A DNA stretch of 64,000 bases. Source: Microdochium bolleyi. Its lineage: Eukaryota > Ascomycota > Sordariomycetes > Xylariales > Microdochiaceae. The translations under genes were made by a program, and so were the position numbers. The notes beneath the pieces are model-generated. The model did not search any database and was not told where the DNA came from. It saw nothing but the letters and a program-made list of their open reading frames with translations. The stretch lies in assembly GCA_001566295.1 (NCBI GenBank), contig KQ964245.1:2547524-2611523 (forward strand). The letters run 5' to 3'. Every line of letters begins with the position of its first letter. Position 1 is the first letter of the stretch. Shown here piece after piece: positions 1 to 12,242 of this stretch.

Positions 1-3000
1 GCGGTGTACTTCCATAGTTGTCTAGACGATTCACGTCGATGCCTGGGTGGCTTGATAGCAAAGCGGTGACGCGGCTTCCATCCGGATGTGCAGCTGCGTA
101 GAACAGTGGCGTTCGCCCATCCTTGTCGGGCCAGTCAAGCAGATCTGGACTCGTATACTTCAAGATGAGATCGAACCCATCGCCGTACCCGGAGATCGCG
201 CAATGAGACAGCGGTGTACGATCAGCATGGTCTTTGGAGTTGGGGTCGAACTTGGAGCTCATCAGTAGCGTCTGGATGATTGGGCCATCCTCCCATCTCC
301 TTTCGCAGGCCCATGATAGAGGAGTACGACCATTGAAGTCTGCAATGTCTGGATCGGTGTCATGGTGCGCATTCAACAGCGCTGCCACGACTTCCACATC
401 CTGATGTTGCGCAGCATATGAGAGCGCGGTTCGGCCGCGATCACATATACAATTCAAGTCAACCCCAGGATGATCAAGAACGAGCTCGACACAAGGCGCT
501 ACGGCCCAGCCCCCCCGTAACACGCGCATGGCACTCAAGAGCCACGTCTGACCGTCCTCGTCCTTCCTGTTGATATCTAGACATTCCAGGTTCAGAAAGA
601 CTTGTAACACCGATGCGAGTGCGGTATTTTCCAATCGCAAAATATCATGGAACGCGCTGTGGATGAGGCGAACCAAAACAACTGGCTCTAATGGCTCATC
701 CGACAACTTCGCTATGAGGACGTGCAGATTCGAGCGATTCACTCCATGCATCATCCCCGCTAGGGCCATTTGGTAACCTTCAGATAGAAGGCTAGAAGAG
801 CGCACATGGCCGAGAAGACACTCAAGCAGTGGGAGGTCGGCATGAGATGCCACCCACTTCAATGGCTCAAGCAAGGACTCCTCGCCACGGTCAATACTGG
901 CCAGAATAATCTTCTCTGCCCAGAAGGACAACGAAGCTTTACCCTCGAGGCATCTCAACGCCGCAACAGTCGACCCAAAATCCAGATCGTGCATTCTTAC
1001 GAGAGTCTCTCTAATCTCGACCGCGTGTAGCACGTCATTGACACGATCGATGGATGCCAATGACTGGAAGTCGATTTGTAGCCTCGGGGAATTTCGCAGC
1101 AGGAATTCCAAGATCTTGCCATGACCGCGAGCTGTTGCGACAAATACAGCTTCTTGAACCGTGCTCGTGCTGACATCAGGTCTTGATAGCAGGATCTGCA
1201 CTGTAGAGTAATGGTCCTGGTGTGTCGCAAGAACTAGAGGGTGGAGGTACAACCCGACATCTGCCCGTTTGCCATGCAGGTGGTGGTAGTAGGACGATCG
1301 CTCGTTCGTACATTTGTGCCCATCCTCAAGGAGGCTTGCCACATAGTTGTCCAGACCCCACCGAGCTGCCACAGACACAGGGCCAGGTTTCAGGATGCGG
1401 AACTCTTGCACAAATCCAACCACCGCGAGGTGTTCCATAATACCTCTGGTCATGACATCATGTTGCCAATACACCGAGAGAGCACGCTCCGTGGTGAGGA
1501 GTTGCATGGCCAATGGCTTGAGTGCTGAGCGCCATAGATCCAAGTGCTGTGCCCAGTAGTCTTGTGCGTAGAGAAGGAACGGCCACTGCTTGAGCTCCGA
1601 AAGAGGACTCGACGAAATGTCTCGTGATGGCAGGAAATTTGAGCCCTCGGCCTGCCGATCCCTCAGCCACGTGTTGTGCAACATCGCAATATCGTCGTGC
1701 AATTGTGGGGCTAGTAGATAGGTCAGACACGCCTCAGCGATGGTGCGGCCACACTCCGGGACCCAGCGATCAAGCCGGTCAGAGTCAAAGTACTCTTGAG
1801 CCGTATAGTGGACTAGCCGAACAATGTTGTTTTCGATGTCGACAATTACGAGACCGAGACACACGCTCAGCATGACTTTGAGGCTGGGGACATTGCGCTT
1901 GGGATCTTTGAAGATGCCAGGCTTGATGGCAACTGCATTTTGAAGCTCAACAGCAGAGAGTGGCCGCATGCTGTGGACTATCCAGTTGATGATCGACTGG
2001 GCAAGCTCTCTCCGCCGCGGCCGTTGTGCGTCGATACGCTGGACTGTCGTGTCATAAGTTCGAGTGACGGCGTCTTTCCCAGTTGGCATCTTGTCCAGTA
2101 TATCTTCCACGTCCTCGATAGTGATCACATCACGTAATGAGTCGGCGTGGATCATCGCGAGAAGAAACCTGCTCATGGTATGCAATGTCAGCAGGTGTGA
2201 GGTAACATAGAAATCTTGTAGACTGAACGAAACAAACGCACATGCCGTCTGCTGCTTTCATGATCCTCTGAACAATTTCCTCGCGAATGATTTCAACTTC
2301 CACTTCCTCCTCGTCTACTTCCGAGAAGCAATCAAGGTCTTCTACCCGGCGTTGCAAGTAGAGTCGCATATCTTGCTGCGCCGAGTAGATCTCGACTGTA
2401 CTGTCCGGCTTGAACGAGAGGGGTAACACGGTGGCTGGTCTTGCTGTGGCAAGCACTCGCACTTGTCGGTCCTTGCCCGCCTGCTGTAGGCGTAGGACGT
2501 GATTCAGCAGACTTTTGCGTCCATCAATTCCTTCCTCATTGGAAAACTCGTCCAAAGCATCGAGAACTAGAAATAGGTCTCCTGACTCGCAAATGATGTC
2601 GCAAAGCAGAGCCATAATGTCTTCCAAGGTCGGCTCCGCACGACCGATTTTCTCATGGAACTGAACGAGTCTGGCTTGATGCGTAGTACTAACATGTACC
2701 AACTGCCACAGGATCGAGAACAGTATTCGAATAAGGCCTTGCTCGCCTTGTGACTTGTAGCTAAAGAAGGCCACCACGACTCCATGATCTGGATGGTTCA
2801 ATCGTGCCTGGAGATGATTCGCCACTACCGACGCCATGATTGTCTTGCCGGAACCTGGGATGCCAGGGCAGTACAGTAGACCAATCGTTCCAGAAACCCA
2901 TCGCTGGAAGGATTCAGATTCAAGAAACCACTTTCCGGTGCCTGGTTGCGCTCGGCTGTGGTGATCAAGCTGCGAAAGTTCGTAACGATTTGCACGCCTC

Positions 3001-3609
3001 TCTATCCAGTCGAGGACATTCTTATGCGCTAGAGTTTTCTCTTCTGTGAGTTGTCTCTCGACTATTGTGTCGGTCTGGATCTTCATGTCCTGCACTGTAC
3101 TCCTGAGCGAGGTCATTTGAGCTCTGCCGAAGTGGTCAGCAAGACAACTCCACAACCTTCATCTTGTCCTGCGCTTACATTGATTCGCCCAAGATACACA
3201 ACTCGATCGTGCCTTTAAGGCTCTCCAGCCACTGAAAAGAGCTCTCCAGGTCCGCCTTGCTATGCTTCCATGTCGCTGCTTGACGGATCTTCTGGAAGTG
3301 TCTTTCCTTCTCTGGCTCAAGCTTGGTCTGGATTTCCTCGAGGCAGTTCTTGAACTGGCCGAGGACGTTGTCAGAAATGAGAACAGCCTTGAAATTGTCG
3401 AACCAAGCCAGGTCGTCCGGTGACACGGCTTCGCCGATGCGGGCGAGCTGGTCCTTCAGTCGCCAGAGGACGAAGCAGCACGATTGTGCCTCGAGCAGGA
3501 ATTGAGTCCTGGCGGCCGGGGCATCTTTGAGCTCCTTGAGCAGGTTGACAACTTTTTGTCCCGTGTCGAGGAGCGTGACGATGTTCACTGTGAGGCTGAG
3601 AGGGTCCAT
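1..3609 (-). CDS. NACHT-ankyrin STAND (NLR-like) protein, C-terminus beyond window
   Basis: Exons read complement(<1..2168, 2242..3123, 3179..3609); introns are 55 and 73 nt with GT..AG ends and keep frame, giving about 1160 residues before the window edge. The start MDPLSL is the usual opening of the fungal STAND N-terminal domain; an ATG four codons upstream is less typical. Residues about 1-145 form that helical N-terminal domain. A NACHT NTPase follows with Walker A GIPGSGKT (Lys237) and Walker B LFLVLDALDE near residue 330. Then comes the winged-helix-like segment with the family hallmark LVHYTAQEYF. The last several hundred residues are ankyrin-like, with GRTALSYAA, GRTPLSWAC, DRTPLSHCA and GRTPLFYAA repeats still in progress at base 1. 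By family knowledge such proteins are cytosolic sensors that oligomerise on ligand binding, some controlling heterokaryon incompatibility. The ligand and effector role here are unknown. No stop or frameshift is seen, so the gene looks intact. Confidence 0.9.
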
Positions 3610-4720
3610 GGCGTTCAGCAAGGGGTCTCGTCTCTAGACTTGTTCTTGTGATGGTCTCGCGGCATGTTCTTCTGGTATGGTGGGTGAGTATTGGGAGGTT
3701 GTGCTTGCTTGAGTACGCGCACATTCTCAGGGTTTCCTCAGGCCCTGATCTCCATCCCAGGCTCCCGCACTCAGCCGCTGTTCGTAAGGCTGTGCCAAGC
3801 CGTGCATGTAGTTCCGCCTGCCAAGGCGTAGACGGGTCATATCTTGACGTGCTGCACCATGCCAGGACGGGGCTCAAACCAGCCGCCCACGGACGTGCTG
3901 GGATTGCGTGTTCCAGGAGCACACTCGAGATCCGCGGGGGCACCGCCATGGTCGTCGTATCTTGATCTCATGATGGGGTGGACCTTGCACCACATGTTGG
4001 ACCAACTCGGCGGTTGGCAGGACGGACAGGCAGCCCCGGCGCTTAGCGTGCAGCTTGTTTGCCACGGGAAGGAGCTGTTGGCGGGCTTCCGGGCTTCCCA
4101 TTTGTAAGGCATGCTCTTGGTCCCGTGGCAGACCAGACCTGCTCGTGTGCCCCTTGCCACCGGCCCACGAGACGAATATAAAAAGGCAAGACGTCTCCTC
4201 GAGCATCCGAAGAGCAACATCCAGGCACAGCGGCCTGTTTTATGCTAAAACCGTCCGTTCTGAGGCCAGCCCGCTGCCAGATCGCTCCAGGGGCCCCCAC
4301 CGAGGCCCTGACACGACCCTAGACCCTAGGCCCGATACCGCAGCGACCTGCAGGGCTCCAGCACCCGGCGCCGCGGCTCCAACTCTTCCCGACACACCCT
4401 CAGCCCTGGACGTCCGCTCGTACCTCTAAATAGGCCCGGGAAGCCCACCTGCAGCGACCCCTCCAAACGCAGCTCATGTTTCACGTCGTCACCAAAATTT
4501 AGAAGGCACCACGCAGAGGTCCACCAACACAACACATTAACTCCTCAGAGTTCCCACGATCCTTCACAACCCTATACTCTTTCCGGGAGCTCGAAGCTGG
4601 ACACGATAAACGACACAGAGAGCAGAGCAGCAACAGAGCAGCATACGGCTCATCACGGCGCAGTTCCAGCCACCATCCGTACCAACATCGAACGACCAGA
4701 ACCACGACTCCACTATCAAC
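3610..4720. promoter_or_regulatory. Divergent intergenic region between the NACHT and phosphatase genes
   Basis: About 1.1 kb separates the two divergent start codons, so both promoters must lie here. Frames open on both strands between 3650 and 4430 have no recognisable domains and mutually exclusive phases; I read them as chance. The last 200 bases before the phosphatase start are A/C-rich, as expected of a fungal 5' leader. I see no certain TATA box. Confidence 0.5.
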
Positions 4721-6329
4721 ATGGGGCGTCCGAGGCTCATCATCCTCATCAGGCACGCCCAGTCGGAGGGCAACAGTACGTCGTCCCCCTAGTTGCTCCC
4801 GTTGGTGTCCCGTCGAGACTTCCAGCCACGATACTAACCTCAGCGTCCGTCCAGAAAGCCGCGAGATCCACCAGACAGTGCCCGACCACCGAGTAAAGCT
4901 CACTGCCGATGGCTGGGTCCAGGCCCGAGAAGCCGGCCGGCGGCTCAGAGCGCTGCTGCGGCCAGAGGACACGCTGCAGTTCTTCACCTCCCCGTACCGC
5001 CGGACGCGAGAGACGACCGAGGGCATCCTCGAGACCCTGACCGCCGACGACCCCGAGCCCTCGCCTTTTCCCCGCCAGAACATCAAGGTCTGGGAAGAGC
5101 CTCGCCTGCGAGAGCAGGATTTTGGCAACTTCCAGCCATGCAGCGCCGAGATGGAGCGTATGTGGCAGGAGCGCGCAGACTACGGCCACTTCTTCTACCG
5201 CATACCCAACGGCGAGAGCGCTGCTGATGCCTACGATCGTGTGTCGGGCTTCAACGAGAGCTTGTGGCGCCAGTTTGGCGAGGACGACTTTCCAAGTGTC
5301 TGTGTGCTAGGTATGTTGCAACCCCCAGGATGAAGCTCGTCCACTTCACACACACAAGTTCTAACAGAGTATGCGCCAGTCACCCACGGTCTCATGTCCC
5401 GCGTCTTCCTGATGAAATGGTACCATCAAACAGTCGAGTACTTTGAGGACCTGCGCAACGTCAACCACTGCGAGTTCCTCATCATGCGCAAGATGGAGAC
5501 CGGTAGCTACAACCTCGAGACCAAGATGCGGACGTGGTCAGAGCTGCGCGAGGAGCGCGCCGCCCTGAAAGCCAAGGAGGAAGAGGAGGCTGGTGTCAAG
5601 GGGGACAGCAAGCCCGCAGAGCCGAAAGCTGTCGCCGTAGCACCACCACCACGGAAATGGGGTGGGTGCCCTCAAGGGTGCACGCACGGCAAACACTTCA
5701 AGATCCGCCGCGACCTGCTTGAGCTCCGGCAGTTTGACGAGAATTGCGCGATGCAGGCGCATGCGCACCTCACGGTCAACGGGAGCGGCGGCAGCAACGG
5801 CATAGCTTCACGGAGGACAGGGCCTAGGAAGCTCATCCCCAACAACTCTGACGACGACTCTGACGACCCGCGCGGCCATATCCTACCTGCCATCGACGTC
5901 AGCCGCTCCCGAGAGGATATCGTGTCCTCGCCGGACGGCACGCCGTCGTATATATCCCTGGACGACCGGCTGCGCTCCCAACAGACGCCACAGCTCAAGG
6001 CGCACCATCTGCATGTGGGACGCGACGGCGGCGGCACGTACTCGGGCCACGCCAGCGAGGAGGAGATCTCGGAGCGTGAGATTTCTGAGGAGGACGCCCG
6101 CAGGCGCCTCGCAAACCGCGCAGAGCGGGTCAAGAACGCCGAACGGAGCGGCCTGAACGGGTCAAAAACGACATCATCGTCTCACACCATTCGAGTAGCG
6201 CATGCCCCTAGGCTGGGCGATGCGCCGAATAAATCTGACGATGGGGCTTCTGATGCGGGCGACGAGTCGGACCGGGACCTCGCTGCCGCCGAGCGGGAGG
6301 ACCGTAGTGTGAGGGGGAGTGTTTACTGA
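4721..6329 (+). CDS. Histidine phosphatase (phosphoglycerate-mutase-like) family protein
   Basis: Exons 4721..4775, 4855..5310 and 5368..6329 (introns 79 and 57 nt) give 490 residues. The start is followed at once by the catalytic signature: LIRHAQSEGN places the phospho-accepting His at position 12. Further family landmarks are SPYRRTRET (phosphate-binding Arg), EPRLREQDFGNFQ, and VTHG with the second catalytic His at 177. The layout resembles the ascomycete relatives of yeast Det1 (YDR051C), described as an acid-phosphatase-like protein. The catalytic domain ends near residue 250. The remainder is low complexity, rich in Asp, Glu, Ser and Arg with short basic stretches, and probably disordered. 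Both active-site His residues are present, so it should be an active phosphatase; the substrate cannot be told. It diverges from the NACHT gene and is followed by an octamer satellite 314 bases past its stop. Confidence 0.9.
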
Positions 6330-8183
6330 AGCGGGAGGATCACATTCTTATAGAAGAGGGGAGCCTATCAGCATTGTCGTTTATACCACCAGATTGTCGA
6401 ATCATGTATCAAGATACCCCTTCTACAGCGTGGCGGAGACAGCTCCTGCGTGGCGCAGGCGCCTCGCAAATATGCTGGGCACAGTATGTAATGGGTGAAT
6501 TGAGAGACATAAAGTGTGTTGCTCCACCGGCCGGACCATTTGTACTATGATGGTCTTGTGCGTGTTGCTAGATTGGCAGAATATGGTTGCGCGACTGGCT
6601 GTACAGGACAACTTCCGACGTACTTTTCATTGCTGCCGGCGTTTCAGAGGTTCAGAGGTTCAGAGGTTCAGAGGTTCAGAGGTTCAGAGGTTCAGAGGTT
6701 CAGAGGTTCAGAGGTTCAGAGGTTCAGAGGTTCAGAGGTTCAGAGGTCGAGACGATTATATGCAACTAACGTGGCAGTGGTCATCATAGTCGATCAAGCA
6801 ACCCAAGCGTGAGGCTCGAGGCAATGCCATTGTCTAAATGAGATAGCAATGCACTTGGTCCTGGAGGCTATCTTGCCACAACACTAAGAGAATGGATACG
6901 CTACGAGTATGATTCCTCTGCCTAAAGTGGAAGGACTGCTGTGTAAGTGGTGGGGACTCCGTGACTCAGGCACAACCGCACATAAGAGATTATGTTCGAT
7001 ACCCTTTTATGGCTTTGCTCTCCTTCCATTGTTATCTTTTGGTCTCCAGAAGACAGTGGCAAATTCTCGGCGTTTGAAATAAGTACCTCAAGGTAGTTAG
7101 ACAGACGTAGTGAGGGAGTAGTCAGAATCCCCAAGCCCAGGTCTGCCTAATCGACCCACACACGACCTGGCAGCCTTACAAGCGGGTCCCCCGCTCTCCT
7201 CGTCCTCGTCCTCCAAGCGTCTCCAGGGGTCCTCCTCAACGACGACGACTAGGCCAATTCCATCTCGCCGCGCGCCAGTGAGCCTGCCCAACTCTGCCTA
7301 TCAGGCTCTCTCGCACTTGTCCACCACTTACAGCCCCCCGAACCTGACTGGCTTTGATTTGTACGCTGCAGCGAACCCTGGCCGGGCCTTTGTGTCACCA
7401 CAGGCAGCCACCAGCACGGGCTGGGACGCACGCACTGATCGGCAGTCGATGCCTGTCTGCCCCTCTCGGGAATACGTGGGCACCGGAGGCTGAGGACGGA
7501 CAATGAGATCAGCTTCGCTGCTCAAAGCTCCCTTGTTAAAGGAAATATTGCCTGCAATCTGGGCACAGCGGACCCCTCCCCGATCGGGGCCATTGGCTGT
7601 GAGATTCTTGTATGACTCGAAAGACCGCCTGGCAGCCTTGTGCTGACCACTGCCCGGCGGCAAACCCACAGCCTCGATGCATGTGGCCGTCGGGTATCAT
7701 ACCCTTGAGCCACTCGCACAACGCCGCTGGTCCGCGGCAAGCAGCTGCAGGAGTCGAGGATGGACGCCTGGCCGTGGGAGAGGCCGCCATAGGCTTGGTT
7801 CTTGAGATGCCCACGCATGTGTATGTAGCTTGGATTGCTTGGCGTGCCTCTGGTGCCTGGAGGGAGCGAGCAGCCTTGAGTCACACTCCGGGTCGCCGCC
7901 TGATGGCGTACGCATAGGGTCGTGTCGACCTTGGATGCTTCGCGGTGATGATTAAAATATTCCAAGCCCAGCCTGCTCGCTTCTTCTTTCCTCATCCTCA
8001 TTGATCTATTTCTCATCCGCAAGCATTCGAGGACATTACATGTCATCATCATCTGTTGGAGCACTCATCAGGCCTCACCTTTCATATGGGCTTCACTTGC
8101 TCACGCTCACCTCAGATCACTCTTACTGAGATTGTACCGTTCACCTCGCCCTTTTTCTTCATTCATATCTGACTTCCTACACA
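6330..8183. other. Intergenic region with octamer satellite and leader of the AAA ATPase gene
   Basis: No gene recognised. Short open frames here have no domain, and those across 6516-6812 are produced by the octamer array itself. The final 100 bases before 8184 are pyrimidine-rich and end in a good fungal start context (CACAATGGC). Confidence 0.6.
6643..6746 (+). repeat. Tandem octamer satellite, 13 copies of TTCAGAGG
   Basis: The unit TTCAGAGG is repeated 13 times without a mismatch over 104 bases. Because 8 is not a multiple of 3, all forward frames stay open and encode the same periodic eight-residue peptide; there is no sign that it is translated. It lies 314 bases past the phosphatase stop and 1.4 kb before the AAA ATPase start. 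Confidence 0.97.
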
Positions 8184-10456
8184 ATGGCTCCCTCAGCTGT
8201 GGTCGACGAAGCTCCAAACGGCACCACTGCCGAGGGGCTTCTCAAATCAGTGACAAAGACCAACGGTGTCAATGGTGTCAACGGTCATAAGAGTGAGACC
8301 GCTGAGGTCCCCAACGGCGAGCCCGCAGCAGAGGTCGCGGATCCAGATGCCGACAAGACGGAGGCATCATCGACATCAGACGAGGCCAAGGGCGATGATG
8401 AGGCGAAAGTGACAGACGAGGAGGCGAAGACAAAAGAGGAAGACCAGACGATGAAGTGTGAGATCAAGCACCTAGACCGGCGCTATGATGACGACGACCA
8501 GCAGTACTACGAGGAGCGCAAGAAGGAGGTCGAGAAGCCCGAGCAGCAGGACTGGTGGCAGCTCTACGCCTTCTGCATCGTCCGGCACTTCAACAACGAA
8601 GGCGAGCACGCGTACACCAAGCTCGTCGTCAACTCGAAGCCCCTGCGCGAGCTCCTCAGCGAGGTCATCGGCGACTACCCGGGCTACCAGCTTAACGGCG
8701 ACGACATGCAGATCGCGAGCCCGTACCACTCGCTCTTCCACCGCCGGCAGCGGATCGCGGAGGAAGGCCGCAAGCGGTTCGCCGACGACGAGGTGTCCCT
8801 CGCCCAGCACAAGCTGCTGACGGACTGGATCGATAACCACTTCAAGCTCGACATCGCCGCGTACGAGCAGTGCATCGACGCCAAGACCAAGACCATCGCG
8901 TTTGACCACCTCTGGACCATCTTCCCCGCGGGCCAGATTGTATATGCCAAGGTCATCGGCAACAACCGCGCCTTCCGCGTCAAGAGCAGCTGGTACGACA
9001 TGGGGGAAATCCCGGGGCTCGGCCTCACGGTGACGTACATCGACTACGACGGCGAGCGGCTCGGCAGCCGCAAGATGGACCTCTTCATCCACAAGTACGC
9101 GACGCAGGCCGAGCTGTGCGACCTCGACGTCATGCCCCTCGCGCTCAGCGACGACGCCGACAGCCTGCGCGCCGAGCTGCTCGAGCGCGGCCGCAGGTTT
9201 GAGAGCTACCTGGGCGGCCAGCACTTCCTGCAGTACAGCGGCCTCGCGATCAAGAAGATGGAGAAGGGCTACGCGCGGTTCGACGTGAGCGGCCGCGTCA
9301 TGGTTGACGTCAAGACGTTCCACAGGCTCGAGGCCAACGACAGCTTCACTGTCAAGGAGCTGCCGTACGACAAGGTCGCGCGGGCGTTCCGCCTCCGCCG
9401 CAAGACGGTCAAGGACAACTTTGTGGACGAGACTGCTGCCCTCCCGCGGTACGACAAGCTGTCTGACGAGGATGCATGCCTTACCAATGCGACAATTCGT
9501 GGGTACTCGTTTGCTGTGAAGAAGTTCCTCGAGTTCTATGTCGAGCAGCTCAGCGCCATCGAGTGGAATGATAATTGCTTTGACGAGCTCGTGCTTGATG
9601 CCGGCATCAAGAAGACAGTGCAGGCGCTTGTGTCGAGTCACACAAGAGAACGGGAGACATTTGACGACATCGTGAAGGGCAAGGGGCAGGGCGTGATTTG
9701 CGTGCTTCATGGCCCGCCTGGTGTCGGCAAGGTGAGTCAATTACCCTCCGCCTGAAGCTCTCTCCTCTGGGAAGGAACGAACCTGGGACTAATCAGTGCC
9801 GTTGCGTGCAGACACTCACCGCCGAGTGCGTGGCCGAGTACGTTCGGCGCCCGCTGTACATGGTCAGCTCTGGCGACCTCGGCTCCAGCAGCTCGTGCCT
9901 CGACACGGCCCTCACAAAGATTCTGGACATGACAGCGACGTGGAACGCAGTCCTACTTTTGGACGAAGCGGATGTGTTCATGGAGCAGCGCTCGTTGCAC
10001 GATTTGCACCGAAATGCAATGGTCTCGGTGTTCCTGCGCCTCCTGGAGTATTACCCGGGCATCATGTTCCTGACCACGAACCGCGTCACAACGTTCGACG
10101 AAGCCTTCAAGTCCCGCATTCATATCCCGATTCGCTACACGGATCTTTCAGTCGAGAGCCGGGCGCAGATCTGGCGCAATTTCTGCAAGCGTGTGCCGGG
10201 AGGCGTAGACATTGACGACAAGGGATTCGCCAAGCTCGCGGAGCACGATCTCAATGGGCGACAAATCAAGAACGTGCTCAAGGCTGCCGAAAGCCTGGCG
10301 GCGTTCGACGGGGTGAAGCTGGACCTGAAGCAGCTGGAGCAGGTCACCAAGATCCAGGCCGTGTTCGAGAAGGATCTCAACAGCTGCGCGGGTATTGATT
10401 ATACGGCGCCCGGGTCAGCGAGGAAGGATGCGGACCGGCGGAACATGTTCCTATAG
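8184..10456 (+). CDS. AAA-family ATPase with long N-terminal region
   Basis: Two exons, 8184..9731 and 9812..10456 (intron 80 nt), encode 730 residues. The first 100 residues are acidic and low in complexity. The region to about residue 480 carries the conserved but functionally unnamed segment typical of fungal AAA proteins of this layout (DWWQLYAFCIVRHF; LDHLWTIFPAG-like text near residue 235). The ATPase core has Walker A GPPGVGKT (510-517), Walker B VLLLDEADVF (Asp567, Glu568), sensor 1 FLTTNR and SRIHIPIRY, the likely arginine-finger stretch. All catalytic positions are intact. The intron falls exactly between Lys516 and Thr517 of Walker A; a retained intron would stop the protein seven codons later. 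Role and partners of this family are not established; it is probably cytosolic or nuclear, with no signal or membrane segment. Codon use is strongly G/C-ending, as in a well-expressed native gene. Confidence 0.9.
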
Positions 10457-11083
10457 CTGGGAGGGGCCATTGTTCACGTGTCTTCCCGTCGGCATGCCCA
10501 GGACTTAGTTATTGTCCTATCGGGCTACCAGGCCTTGCGTTTTGGTTGCACATGACTGCTTCCGCGGACTCACAATTCGTTATGCCTGCAGTCTTCCTTA
10601 CGATCTCACGAATCTCTACATCAGCGGCGTTTTCTTTTGATACTTCATATACAGGTCGGCCGTGCCGACAAGGCTCTATTCTGGTTCGCTCTGTGTTTCC
10701 TTCTACTCTACCATCACCAAAGATAAACCCCAACAAATCGATGAAGTCACGAGAACAACAGCAACTCTGTTCCAAGGTAGCACCGGCCAGAAAACAGATA
10801 GATGGACGATCCGTGACTCTTCCGTAGACATGTCAACAACCACTCTATCTCTAGCCTGATCCCAGCTCAAAGATGATGCGTGGGAGCTCCCACATCCATG
10901 CCTCGCGTTTCTCATTTATGAAGAAACACCTTCGGGTTGCACTGCTTCGTTGGCCATATACTTTTATGCCAGGTTGGCTATGACTCCAATACTACGCGTA
11001 AGTGTGCCAATGTTTATCCTATAGGCTCTAGAGAGGAAGATCTCTACGGTAATGACTGCAGAACCACCCGAGTGGTCTAGATG

Positions 11084-11107
11084 TCCAGAGGTCCAGAGGT
11101 CCAGAGG
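11084..11107 (+). repeat. Three tandem copies of octamer TCCAGAGG
   Basis: TCCAGAGG occurs three times in a row and is followed by TTCACC. It differs by one base per unit from the TTCAGAGG array at 6643, so the two arrays, on either side of the AAA ATPase gene, look related. Confidence 0.85.
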
Positions 11108-12224
11108 TTCACCACAACTGTAAATTGTGACGCATCAAAACTGAGTGGAGCAAGATTGGTTGGTCTGTATGATTACAGCCAATCCATTTGCAAAACTGAC
11201 GCCTAATGTAGTAGTGCACCTGTACTCGTACTCACAAGTCCTATCGGACGGTCTGACGAGCGGAAGGATGTTGATTCTTTGCAGAGTGGCCAAAGTGCCC
11301 GAGACCATTGAGGTCGATACGCAAGACGCTGTGAACGAGCCACAGGACGCAACACACTACTTCCGTCCCAATACGGGAGACGGGATGCAATATTTCCATG
11401 CGGAATGGGGGAGACGTCACCGCTGCGGCAGTCAGAACGGACTGCATCCGGACAGGTATCGAGTCCAGACCAAGGCCCAACACCTGTCACGATGGGCGGA
11501 AGCATGAGCGATTTAGCCCGGGGTTTTGTTGGCCTGGAAATGTCACAAGCAGTCCCAACCTCTCCGCTCTTGTACCTTGTCGCGAATCTTTTAAGCTCAA
11601 GCTTTCCTCGAATACCCAACAAGACAATAGAAACCATCAAAACGTGGCCTAAGTAGCTGGGCGGCACAGGCCGCGCCCGGGTATGAAACGGTAACACGCT
11701 TGAAACACGACCCGGAGGTTCTGGGTCGGATCCGGCGATCCGGTGAGTGAGAAGTAAAAAGCCACGGTTATCTCGCTACCCACCATCCGGATTATTCTGA
11801 AACCCCCTGGGAAAGTTTCTCATTGATTTAACCGTCGGCGGAACGGATCTAGACCGAAGAGAACTTTGTTTACATACTTTGGACAAAACGGAGGAGAGAG
11901 TTTTGTGCCCTGAGACTAGTCAGGTACATGCAACACAATAACACAATAACACGAGAACAACATTCCACAAGAGAAAGGACCCTCCAAAGCTCTTTCCCTC
12001 CCCGCGAGCCACAGCCCACCTCCGAACCGGGGCAGTGCCCAGGGCGACATGTGCAGAGTAGTTCTACGACATTGATCTTCCTTGCGTCGCCATCTAGTGA
12101 CAAATTGTGACATCGTCCAGGCAGCAGCCGCGGATTCTGTGCCCGAAGGCTGAACATTCCAGTGAGGGTCCTAAGACTCTGGCGGAAGACTCCGAGGCTT
12201 AAAAAGACGGCAAGTGTGGCGGAT

Positions 12225-12242
12225 CTTCTTCTTCTTCTTCTT
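12225..12242 (+). repeat. (CTT)6 microsatellite
   Basis: Six perfect CTT units in non-coding DNA. Confidence 0.9.

Noticed and set aside
6514..6812. Periodic FRGSEVQR repeat protein
   Set aside because: Produced in every forward frame by the octamer satellite; no supporting start or conserved flanks.
8472..9740. 422-codon frame antisense to the AAA ATPase gene
   Set aside because: Mirror of a coding sequence with strongly G/C-ending codons; composition is the complement of the real protein.
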